Positions 19,812 to 28,023 of a DNA stretch of 64,000 nucleotides are shown here, one piece after another (position 1 is the first letter of the stretch; every line of letters begins with the position of its first letter). Below the pieces are notes generated by a model that saw only the letters and a list, made by a program, of their open reading frames with translations, did not search any database and had not been told where the DNA came from. This DNA is from Pseudoalteromonas sp. H105 (GTDB lineage: Bacteria > Pseudomonadota > Gammaproteobacteria > Enterobacterales > Alteromonadaceae), in NCBI RefSeq assembly GCF_001469215.1, contig NZ_LOFH01000005.1, forward strand, positions 124,001 to 188,000, given 5' to 3'. Made by a program: the position numbers and the translations under genes.

Positions 19812-20859
19812 AATTTTTAGTTAGTTTTTCGAGCGTAAATAACTCCAAAACTCTCTCTCGAGATTTATTACTCATGTATATATAATTAAGTTTGATGTCT
19901 TCTATGGCTGTTAGAAAATCAGTTTCATTCGGATTTAATGTTAATAACCTTCCTGTATTTTGACCAACAACCTCAGGTATTCCTCCTACGTCAGTTGCTA
20001 TTACAGGCAAACCCCTAGCCATTGCCTCTATCAATACCATACCAAAAGTTTCCATATCAGGCATATGTATAAAAATATCAGCAAGGTCTATCCACTTATA
20101 AACATCATCCTGCGCACCAACAAATTTACACTTATTCTTTATACCATTCTTCTCTGCTAATTGCTCACAACTTTGCCTTGTTAAGCCATCACCAATAAAT
20201 ATGATTTCGAAGTTATAATTATTTGGTAATCGACTCAAACTGCTGATAATTCTTTCCTGACCTTTTTTTCCAGTAAACATAGCTATACTGCAAAAAGTAA
20301 GCTTCTCCCCATGATTCAATTCAAAATGAGCATGTTTATTATTAAGCTTTTTAATATCAATTACTCTTTCCACTGGAATTATTGAGTTATAGACCACATC
20401 AATTCGTTTAGGTTTTACATTATAGCTCACTAGCTTATTCTTTACAGAAGTAGAGACCGCAATATATTTGCAAGGAATAAATTTTAATATGCTTTCTTTT
20501 CCATTTCCTAGAACTGTATTTACAATGTTAATTTTTTTAAAAGTGAGCAAAGCGGCTAAAAAGCAAACTATGGCTGAATGTGCATTGAATGAATGAATTA
20601 CATCGATGTCATATGATTTTAATAACCCCCTAATCACCATAATAGCTTTAAAGGTAGATAGTATACCCCTACTTTCTAATCTCAGCTCAGGTAATGAATG
20701 ATGTAACATATTAGTTTTTTCAAAGTGCTTTGAAAACTCCCCACCACCAGTTACAGTAATGACATCATGCCCTCTAAATTTCAAAGCTTTAGCAGATTCA
20801 AATATCAATTTAGCAGGGCCTGCGAGCTTTAGATCTGATCTACAAAACAAAATATTCAA
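19789..20859 (-). CDS. Family 4 glycosyltransferase
   Basis: A 356-residue GT-B enzyme of family GT4. The N-terminal domain begins MNILFCRSDLKLAGPAKLI, and the C-terminal donor domain has MFTGKKGQERII, FVGAQDDV and EAMARGLPVIATDVGGIPEVV, where the E-x7-E region binds the nucleotide sugar. It overlaps the acetyltransferase gene by 23 bases. It would add one sugar of the repeat unit on the cytoplasmic side; donor unknown. Confidence 0.88.
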   Translation of the reverse strand: MNILFCRSDLKLAGPAKLIFESAKALKFRGHDVITVTGGGEFSKHFEKTNMLHHSLPELRLESRGILSTFKAIMVIRGLLKSYDIDVIHSFNAHSAIVCFLAALLTFKKINIVNTVLGNGKESILKFIPCKYIAVSTSVKNKLVSYNVKPKRIDVVYNSIIPVERVIDIKKLNNKHAHFELNHGEKLTFCSIAMFTGKKGQERIISSLSRLPNNYNFEIIFIGDGLTRQSCEQLAEKNGIKNKCKFVGAQDDVYKWIDLADIFIHMPDMETFGMVLIEAMARGLPVIATDVGGIPEVVGQNTGRLLTLNPNETDFLTAIEDIKLNYIYMSNKSRERVLELFTLEKLTKNYEKAYEV

Positions 20860-20875
20860 TTAAATACTCCAAAGT

Positions 20876-21658
20876 TTATATTTTTACCAAGCTTGCTTTA
20901 AATTCTTTATCATATTGACTTGAGTTCTCAACCTTATGACTACCTTCTACCAGTCTGAGCCTATCAATTTCAGCATGTAGCTCTTCACTGTAAGATCTAT
21001 GAAATGAACGAGATAAAATAACTCTATTTGAACCCATTGAAAGATATTTATTCAAAACTGTCTCGCCTTCAATGTCTCCTCCGTTCATTGATGCAACACC
21101 ACCTATTCCATAGTTAATACCTTTCAACTTTAATTTTGAAACTAGTGTATCTATAGTACCGTTCGTAAAAAGCTCAAACATATGCCTAAGTTTATAATCT
21201 AAATGTAGGTCATTTAGGCCTATATGTAAGTCAGTTAGGATATTAGCTTCGAGTATTTTATCTAAAGACTCTACTGCAGACACCGTCTCAAGAAGAGGAA
21301 CGAAGGTGCACCTATTATTTATTAATTTATGAACAGCTATAACCTCATCAACTGTTGTAAACATAGGCAACATAATCATATCGGCGCCAAACCTTATAGC
21401 ATCTTCAACTTCTTGCTCTGTTTTAAACTCGTTGTAAGGGTTTACTCTTACTAATATTTTAGCCTTCTTTAAAACTTTTTTTATTCGCGATACATCTTTG
21501 ATATCATGTGAACTGATAACGGTATCCAAATGGCCTTGCCGCTCAATCTTCCCATCTATCTCTAAATCTATAAAAATTATATCAACTCCACTCTTTTCAG
21601 CATACTTTGCATAAACAGGTGAGTTAGTTATTAGCATTAAATCCATTAAGAAACCCAT
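20876..21658 (-). CDS. HpcH/HpaI-family aldolase in a legionaminate locus
   Basis: A 260-residue TIM-barrel protein of the HpcH/HpaI aldolase and citrate-lyase-beta group, metal-dependent enzymes that make or break C-C bonds using pyruvate- or acetyl-type donors. Recognisable are IFIDLEIDGK, ILVRVNPYN with the substrate Arg, LLETVSAVES with the metal Glu and IGLNDLHLD with the metal Asp. It lies between PtmE and a glycosyltransferase. Standard legionaminate synthesis does not need it, so the role is unknown. Start may be Met 1, 5 or 8; Met 5 or 8 fits the fold better. Confidence 0.8.
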   Translation of the reverse strand: MGFLMDLMLITNSPVYAKYAEKSGVDIIFIDLEIDGKIERQGHLDTVISSHDIKDVSRIKKVLKKAKILVRVNPYNEFKTEQEVEDAIRFGADMIMLPMFTTVDEVIAVHKLINNRCTFVPLLETVSAVESLDKILEANILTDLHIGLNDLHLDYKLRHMFELFTNGTIDTLVSKLKLKGINYGIGGVASMNGGDIEGETVLNKYLSMGSNRVILSRSFHRSYSEELHAEIDRLRLVEGSHKVENSSQYDKEFKASLVKI

Positions 21659-21682
21659 TAACTAAATAAATAAAACTACACC

Positions 21683-22735
21683 TTAAAAGGTGAGCGAAGT
21701 AATATCAATTTGTGCTTTTTCAAAATCATCATGACGACCTATGTCCAACCAATACTCATGAATAGGGAACTTTAATACCTTAGAACCTAAACGCTGCTGT
21801 TTATCAAACAACTCTGGAATATCCAAGTATTGATTCTTAACCAATGATTGAATAATAGCATTTGAGATAATATATATCCCAGCATTAACGAAAAATCTAT
21901 ATGTCGGTTTTTCAATAATACTTGTTATTTCATGGCTCTGTCCTTCAATTACACCAAATGGCACTTTTATCTCATAATCTCGGACACACATAGTGGCATC
22001 ACTTCGGTGCTTTTCATGAAAACTAATTACCTTTCCAAAATCAACATTTGTTAAAATATCGCCATTGATCATAATCAATGGCTCTTTTGGTAATGTTTCT
22101 GGTAGTAATGATAACGCCCCACCAGTCCCTAGAGGGGTGTCTTCATGAACATATGTTATTTCAATTTCAAAATCACCGCCATCACCAAAGTAATCCATTA
22201 TGACTTCTGGGAGATAGTGTGTAGAAATATAAAATCGGTAAAAACCATGACTTTTAAAGCTATTGATTAATGTTTCAAGCATAGGCTTACCGCCTACTTT
22301 CAGCATTGGTTTTGGGCAATTATCTGTAAGAGGTCGTAATCGAGTACCAAAACCTCCGGCCATAATAAATACAGGGTTTTCTCTTTTTTCTACGGTTAAT
22401 GTTTCATGTATGGTTTTTAAGCCGACAAGTTCGCCTTGATCATTAATAATTGGTAACGACAAGATCTTTTTTGACTGCATCAGTGTTTTTAATTCATTAC
22501 TACTTAATGATTTATTTGCACTAACAGGATTAGCATTCATAATTGAACTTACTGGCGACGCTAATTCAACTCCTTGTAAAATTCCTCTGCGCACATCTCC
22601 ATCAGTGACCATGCCAATGAGCCTATTCTCCTCTACAACTAAAGCAACTCTAAGCGCTTCTTTATCTATTATTTTTAATACATCGTTAATTGAATCTGAA
22701 GGGCTAACAACAACTTTTTGCCAGTTAATCGACAT
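21683..22735 (-). CDS. ptmE: CBS-domain sugar-1-phosphate nucleotidyltransferase (PtmE-like)
   Basis: A 350-residue fusion: a pair of CBS domains at about 10-115 (VTDGDVRRGIL) followed by a nucleotidyltransferase that starts at IMAGGFGTRLRPLTD (about 124), with INGDILTNVDF as the metal site. This domain order matches Campylobacter PtmE, which makes GDP-glucosamine for the GDP-route to legionaminic acid. It overlaps neither neighbour but is spaced by only 2 bases from LegH. Nucleotide specificity (GTP or UTP) is inferred from architecture. Confidence 0.85.
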   Translation of the reverse strand: MSINWQKVVVSPSDSINDVLKIIDKEALRVALVVEENRLIGMVTDGDVRRGILQGVELASPVSSIMNANPVSANKSLSSNELKTLMQSKKILSLPIINDQGELVGLKTIHETLTVEKRENPVFIMAGGFGTRLRPLTDNCPKPMLKVGGKPMLETLINSFKSHGFYRFYISTHYLPEVIMDYFGDGGDFEIEITYVHEDTPLGTGGALSLLPETLPKEPLIMINGDILTNVDFGKVISFHEKHRSDATMCVRDYEIKVPFGVIEGQSHEITSIIEKPTYRFFVNAGIYIISNAIIQSLVKNQYLDIPELFDKQQRLGSKVLKFPIHEYWLDIGRHDDFEKAQIDITSLTF

Positions 22736-22737
22736 TT

Positions 22738-23388
22738 CTATTCACCTAATCCTTTAATTATTGAATGTGTACCATACACTATCGAGTATTTTGGAATTGA
22801 TTTGGTAATATTAGCCCCAACCCCAATAATAGTATTACAACCTATGCTTACATCATTAATAATACTACTACCTGTAGCAATATGAACGTTATTTTCAACT
22901 ATTACTTGCCCACTGAGTGTGGTCCCTGGTGCAATGTGGCAATGAGCGCCAATAATACAATCATGGTCAACTGATACTGAGGTATTTATTATGGTGTTTT
23001 CGCCAATTTCACTACCAATATTAATCACCGCATTATTCATAATTTGGCCGCCTTTGGCCAGTACAGCATAATCTGACACTAATGCTGAATCTGCAATAAC
23101 TGTTGCAAATGTATAACCCAATTCGCTAAAACGTGTATAAACTTTTTCTCTAAGCGTTTGTCGCGGCATTGCACCAATACCATTAACTAATAAAACCTCA
23201 TTAGTAGAAAACGCTAATACGTCTTCATCCCGTAAGTAATGCTGCACAGTATCAAAAATCGCATGACCAGCTAAAATATTCGGTGCAACAACACCTAATA
23301 TAGATTTGTGTTGCTTAATTAGTATTTCAGCAAGGGCCGCTGCATGCCCGCCCCCGCCTATAATTAAATACCCAGAGTTACTCATCAA
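22738..23388 (-). CDS. legH: PglD/LegH-like amino-sugar N-acetyltransferase
   Basis: A 216-residue trimeric-type left-handed beta-helix acetyltransferase with an N-terminal Rossmann-like segment (YLIIGGGGHAAALAEIL). Hexapeptide repeats run from about residue 95 to the end, with the catalytic His in TSVSVDHDCIIGAHCHIAPG. In legionaminate synthesis it would acetylate the 4-amino group made by LegC. It overlaps the synthase gene by 11 bases. The companion gene at 19251 is a second enzyme of this type. Confidence 0.85.
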   Translation of the reverse strand: MMSNSGYLIIGGGGHAAALAEILIKQHKSILGVVAPNILAGHAIFDTVQHYLRDEDVLAFSTNEVLLVNGIGAMPRQTLREKVYTRFSELGYTFATVIADSALVSDYAVLAKGGQIMNNAVINIGSEIGENTIINTSVSVDHDCIIGAHCHIAPGTTLSGQVIVENNVHIATGSSIINDVSIGCNTIIGVGANITKSIPKYSIVYGTHSIIKGLGE

Positions 23389-24448
23389 TTAAGTCGCCGG
23401 CTTGATAGTTCTTGCTACTTGCTTTATTTAAGTAATGCCAATACTTAACTGGGTTTATGCCATTTCCAGGGCGCTTCACAGCAAGGTTTTCTTCATTTAA
23501 CAATTCTCCTGCAGCAATGCTATTTGCCGCCACAAGGCTTTTACGCGCAACGCTTTTATTTTTTACTTCAGATGGACGCGGCCCTTTAATGCCATCTCCC
23601 AGTACTTTTTCAACCGTACGAATTCCATCTACCATCGCTTTTAGTTCTTGCGGATCCAATGATGCTTTATGGTCAGGACCTGGCAGGGTTTTGTCAACTG
23701 TAAAATGCTTTTCAATTAATACAGCCCCCTTAGCTACAGCAGCAACAGGTACAATTATGCCTTCACTGTGATCTGAATAGCCAACAGCCAATTTAAATGA
23801 GTCTTTCATTGTATCCATTGCATTTAGATTTATATCGCCAAAAGGCGCTGGGTATTCTGTCGTGCAGTGTAACAGGGTCACTTTTTCTTTTAATAGCAGT
23901 TTACCTTGCTCAGAAAAATATGACGCTTGCAGTGTTTCATCATTTGGCGTGCCCTGTGGATTTAAGTAGCCAAAGGCAATCACTGATAACACTTGCTCTA
24001 TTTCTGATAACGTAGCCATACCTGTGGAGACAATGAGGTCACATCCCGTTCTGGCATGTTCGAGCACCAAAGGTGCATTAGTGATCTCACCTGATGGCAG
24101 TTTTAATCGCGTAATACCTAAGTCATCAACTAAAAATGAAAGGCTTTCTGAATCAAAAGCTGTTGATAAAAACTCGATACCCAGATCATTACAATATTTA
24201 ACTAGTTTGTGATGAGATTCATAACTTAACTCAAGTCGTTTTAGCATTGAGAATTGAGATTCTTTCTGTCCACTGTTTGTTATTTGATACTCAGCTTGCT
24301 GGGCATCTTCTGTTACTAAATTTTTAGCTTTAAATGTTTGAAACTTGACGATATCTGCGCCCGCTTTATGAGCAGCATCAACAAGTGAAAAGGCTAATTC
24401 GTCACTGCCGTTATGATTAACACCAGCTTCTGCAATAATTAAGGTCAT
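23378..24448 (-). CDS. legI: Legionaminate/sialate synthase (LegI/NeuB-like)
   Basis: A 356-residue PEP-dependent synthase that condenses a six-carbon amino sugar with phosphoenolpyruvate to form a nonulosonic acid. A NeuB TIM barrel (about 1-285) begins LIIAEAGVNHNGS and contains LKLPSGEITN, HCTTEYPAP and VGYSDHSEG; a SAF antifreeze-like domain (about 290-345) has SLVAANSIAAGE and RPGNGI. The LegI rather than PseI reading comes from the LegG-type epimerase next to it. Confidence 0.92.
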   Translation of the reverse strand: MTLIIAEAGVNHNGSDELAFSLVDAAHKAGADIVKFQTFKAKNLVTEDAQQAEYQITNSGQKESQFSMLKRLELSYESHHKLVKYCNDLGIEFLSTAFDSESLSFLVDDLGITRLKLPSGEITNAPLVLEHARTGCDLIVSTGMATLSEIEQVLSVIAFGYLNPQGTPNDETLQASYFSEQGKLLLKEKVTLLHCTTEYPAPFGDINLNAMDTMKDSFKLAVGYSDHSEGIIVPVAAVAKGAVLIEKHFTVDKTLPGPDHKASLDPQELKAMVDGIRTVEKVLGDGIKGPRPSEVKNKSVARKSLVAANSIAAGELLNEENLAVKRPGNGINPVKYWHYLNKASSKNYQAGDLIDE

Positions 24449-24455
24449 GGGGTAC

Positions 24456-25604
24456 TCACTTTAAATCGTAGAAAGACTTACTTGGTTCGAAGTTTAGAGT
24501 TTTCAGCATTGCGATTGCCTGTTCACTTGCATTACCTGCACCATAAGGATTCGTTATTTCTTCATCTAAGGTTTTATAATCACCTTGAAGAGCAATGGTT
24601 ATAGACGCATTTATTGCTGTTTTTGTGGCGTCACAATGCAATACGCTTTTAGCTGCTAATCGCCCTTTTTGTCTAACGCCTATATTTACTGTTGGTACAT
24701 TAAATGACGGCACTTCAATTACGCCACTTGATGAATTACCAATTACTACAGCGGCATGTTTAACTGCACTTAAATACCGCTTTTGCCCAAGTGATGGAAT
24801 TGCATGAACTCTTTCAGGCTGTTGCTTCGCGTATTTTTCAAGAATTGGAATTATACGGCGACCACCATCATCAGCATTGGGGTAAGTTAAAATAATCTGA
24901 TACTCTGGAAATTCATTTAACGCATCTAGCAGAGCATTAAAGCTTTGTTCTGGCTGCTCATCACCTAAAGTAACTGGATGATAAGTGACTAAGAAATATG
25001 GCTGACTAAGTCGAAAGCCTAAAGAGTTGCCAATTTCATCTATAGTCATAAACTCACCACGCTTCAGGTGGTCAAGGCCAATAGCTCCAATATTGCGAAC
25101 ACGCTCAGGTTGCTCGCCTAATTGAATTACACGTTGCCTATATTCTTCGGTGGAGGTGCCGTGTAAATAGCTCAACTTAGTAATAGCATGGCGTATTGCA
25201 TCGTCATAAGCACCTTCCGTTATTTCACCGCCATGCAGATGGAGAATAGGAATGCGCAAAATCATAGCTGTTTGCGCTGCTGCAAGTGCTTCAAATCTAT
25301 CACCTAAAATCACTATTGCATCGGGCTTTAAACGATTTAATGCATCTGCAAAACCAAGTACTCCTAACCCCATACTTTTAGCAGTACCAACAGGTGTATC
25401 TGAGGAGAGTAAAATTTCTATTTTTTCATCAATCTCAAAACCATCGTGCTCAATTTGCTTATAGGTTTCACCAAATTCTGAAGATAAGTGCATACCAGAA
25501 ACAAGCAACTGCAAGGTCATCGCTGGGTCAGTTTGTATATCTTTTAAAAGCCAAAAGAGTAAACCATATTCAGCTCTTGTGCCTGTAAAAACAGCAACCT
25601 TCAT
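24456..25604 (-). CDS. legG: Hydrolysing UDP/GDP-sugar 2-epimerase (LegG/NeuC-like)
   Basis: A 382-residue GT-B-fold hydrolysing epimerase that inverts C2 and removes the nucleotide, giving the free six-carbon substrate for LegI. Signature pieces are TGTRAEYGLL at the start, ILGDRFEALAAA, LHLHGGEITEGAYDD and IGNSSSGVIEVPSF. Length is normal. It is 7 bases upstream of LegI and 4 bases downstream of LegC, so the pathway genes are tightly packed in order of reaction. Confidence 0.92.
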   Translation of the reverse strand: MKVAVFTGTRAEYGLLFWLLKDIQTDPAMTLQLLVSGMHLSSEFGETYKQIEHDGFEIDEKIEILLSSDTPVGTAKSMGLGVLGFADALNRLKPDAIVILGDRFEALAAAQTAMILRIPILHLHGGEITEGAYDDAIRHAITKLSYLHGTSTEEYRQRVIQLGEQPERVRNIGAIGLDHLKRGEFMTIDEIGNSLGFRLSQPYFLVTYHPVTLGDEQPEQSFNALLDALNEFPEYQIILTYPNADDGGRRIIPILEKYAKQQPERVHAIPSLGQKRYLSAVKHAAVVIGNSSSGVIEVPSFNVPTVNIGVRQKGRLAAKSVLHCDATKTAINASITIALQGDYKTLDEEITNPYGAGNASEQAIAMLKTLNFEPSKSFYDLK

Positions 25605-25608
25605 AAAT

Positions 25609-26763
25609 TTATACTCCGCCTAAGCTTTTTACCGGTGAGCTTGGGATATTCACTAAATGACTTTCTATAAATTCAGAATATGAAAGGTCACCTCTAAATG
25701 CATTTTTAAACATCGGTAAGCGATGCATCAATTGCCAAATTGGTCTAGTCATCACACCATTGTCGTTGGCATTTTTTAGTAGTTTTTCACGAGATTGTTT
25801 ATCCGGGCAAATTATTGCATTTAACCAGTAGTTAGATTTGGCATAGCCCGGCTCTGTAACAAACTTATATGCTGAGTTATTGAAAAAATCTGCATACAAT
25901 AAAGCTAATTTACGCTTATTTTCGATAAATGCAGGTAAACTTTCCATTTGTGCACACCCTAATGCCGCATTTAAATTTGGCATCCGGTAGTTAAAACCTG
26001 CTTCGTCATGATAAAACTCATAAGGGTGTGGGACTTTTGCAGTTGTAGTTACATGCTTAGTGCGTTTACCTGCATCTAAAGTTTTACACAACACCATTCC
26101 ACCACCACCAGTGGTAATAACCTTGTTGCCGTTAAAGCTAATAGCGCCATAATCACCAAATGTACCGGTGTGCTGTCCTTTATAAAAAGAACCCAAACTC
26201 TCAGCTGCATCTTCAATTAAACTAACTTTCCACTTTGAACATACAGCTATAAGCTCATGGAGTTCAACGGGGTGACCGAACGTGTGCATAGGAACAACTG
26301 CTTTAATACGCTGCTTTGTAGTCTTATGAACCGGTCCAGTTTCTGTTAAAACGGCGTACTCATCTAAAAATAATTCTAAAGCCTTCGGACACAACCCTAA
26401 ACTAATAGGTGAAACATCCACAAATGCAGGCTGTGCCCCCATATGATGTAATGCATTACAAGTAGCTACAAATGTAAGCGCTTGGGTTATTACTATATCA
26501 TTTGCTTTAACCCCAGCCATATATAGTGCTGCATGCAATGCTGCAGTACCATTAACAGTTGCAACAGCATTGACTGTACCTGTGTAAGCCTCTATATGAT
26601 TCTCAAAGTCATCAACAAACTTACCAACACTTGATACAAATGTACTATTGATTGTCTCTGCTACATATTGCTGTTCATTACCCGCAAACGTAGGCGCATG
26701 TAATGGAATAAATTCATCAGTTTGATATAGGTCTTTAATAAAAGAAACAAATTGCTTAGTCAT
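25609..26763 (-). CDS. legC: PLP-dependent sugar aminotransferase (LegC-like, DegT family)
   Basis: A 384-residue DegT/DnrJ/EryC1 aminotransferase that adds an amino group at C4 of the 4-keto sugar made by LegB. The PLP lysine lies in ISFNGNKVITTGGGGM, with ALTFVATCNAL and IEDAAESLGSFYKG upstream. The subgroup look (LegC-like) and its position right after LegB and before LegG fit the legionaminic route better than the pseudaminic one. Confidence 0.9.
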   Translation of the reverse strand: MTKQFVSFIKDLYQTDEFIPLHAPTFAGNEQQYVAETINSTFVSSVGKFVDDFENHIEAYTGTVNAVATVNGTAALHAALYMAGVKANDIVITQALTFVATCNALHHMGAQPAFVDVSPISLGLCPKALELFLDEYAVLTETGPVHKTTKQRIKAVVPMHTFGHPVELHELIAVCSKWKVSLIEDAAESLGSFYKGQHTGTFGDYGAISFNGNKVITTGGGGMVLCKTLDAGKRTKHVTTTAKVPHPYEFYHDEAGFNYRMPNLNAALGCAQMESLPAFIENKRKLALLYADFFNNSAYKFVTEPGYAKSNYWLNAIICPDKQSREKLLKNANDNGVMTRPIWQLMHRLPMFKNAFRGDLSYSEFIESHLVNIPSSPVKSLGGV

Positions 26764-26778
26764 AGTAGCGACTCCCGC

Positions 26779-27969
26779 TTACATTTTCCCATCAAGATAT
26801 TTACCCGTTTCTTTATGGCCAAACCCTGGTATCATTTTAAAGAAAAGTTTCACCATTTGCTCTTTAGTCCACGATTTACTGCTTTTCATTAAAGCGATTT
26901 CACTTTCAAATTCGTTTAATAACTTTTGGTCAAACTCAGGCGTATTTTTGATAATACCTAGATTCTCAAAACGCGTCATATCTAACTCTTCACTATCGGT
27001 AAAAAATTCTTCAAAATCTTTTTCACCCGTTGTGTCACTTTCAGTGAAGAGGCATGGCCACTTACCTTGTGAAGGCAGAGTCTTAACTAACTCACGCGCT
27101 TCATCTTCTGTTTTGCATAAATACGGTTCAAAACCTCGCTCATTGAGGTATTTAACTGCAATATCAGCAAATGTAATTAGGTGCAATGCCTCACTTAATT
27201 TAGGGAAGAAAATATCTCGGTTATCACCAAAAATACACGACATCAAACATAACTCTCCCGACTCCTGGGGAGTAACAAAATAACGTTTAATGTCACTAGG
27301 TGCGACGATAGGCTGTTTCTTTTGAATGCGTTGATTAAAGCCATGCAAAAGCGACCCATCAGAAAAAGCAACGTTGGCAAAACGAGCTGTTGAAATAGCG
27401 ATTTTTTCGCTTTTGCGCATTAAAAACATTTCCATAATGCGCTTTGAAGCACCCATCATATTAACGGGGTTGGCGGCTTTATCAGTAGATACGCAAAAAT
27501 ATTTTTTTGCACCACATTCGATTGATTGCTGAATGGTTTTGTCTGTATTAAAGACATTCACGTCGATCATACGCATTAATGTAAATGGATCTTTTTCACT
27601 GCGGACATGTTTAAGTGCTGATAAGTTTAATACGTAATCATACTGCCCATCAGATTGTATGAATGCATCATATTCAATAGAACCAATATCTAAAGCAAAT
27701 GTTTGAAAATCCCCTTCGATGTAGCCAAAAGAACTGCGAATATCACGAACCAATTCAACCATGTTGTTTTCACTTATATCAACAACATGTAGTTTTTTAG
27801 GATTACGTTTAAAAATTTCTTTCGTTACAGCCTGACCAATTGAGCCTGCACCACCCAAAACTAGAAAACTTGAGTTTGAAACTATCTCTTTAAGCTTTTC
27901 GTTTGATGTTTCAATGTCTTGAATAAAAAGTTCTTTTGTGCGACCTATTAATGAGATTATATTACTCAC
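26779..27969 (-). CDS. legB: GlcNAc nucleotide 4,6-dehydratase (LegB-like)
   Basis: A 396-residue soluble SDR of the polysaccharide-biosynthesis dehydratase family. The cofactor motif LVLGGAGSIG is near residue 37, and STDKAANPVNMMGASKR carries the Met/Lys active site of this family. Compared with the WbpM-like enzyme at 10439 it lacks membrane helices and has an extra C-terminal region (about 300-396, DTTGEKDFEEFF). This soluble form heads Campylobacter-type legionaminate sets. It is the first pathway gene after wzc, 54 bases downstream with no terminator. Confidence 0.9.
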   Translation of the reverse strand: MSNIISLIGRTKELFIQDIETSNEKLKEIVSNSSFLVLGGAGSIGQAVTKEIFKRNPKKLHVVDISENNMVELVRDIRSSFGYIEGDFQTFALDIGSIEYDAFIQSDGQYDYVLNLSALKHVRSEKDPFTLMRMIDVNVFNTDKTIQQSIECGAKKYFCVSTDKAANPVNMMGASKRIMEMFLMRKSEKIAISTARFANVAFSDGSLLHGFNQRIQKKQPIVAPSDIKRYFVTPQESGELCLMSCIFGDNRDIFFPKLSEALHLITFADIAVKYLNERGFEPYLCKTEDEARELVKTLPSQGKWPCLFTESDTTGEKDFEEFFTDSEELDMTRFENLGIIKNTPEFDQKLLNEFESEIALMKSSKSWTKEQMVKLFFKMIPGFGHKETGKYLDGKM

Positions 27970-28023
27970 TCTAATTCCTTAATTACATGTAGTGCCGTAT
28001 AGACTAAAAAGAATATTTGAATA

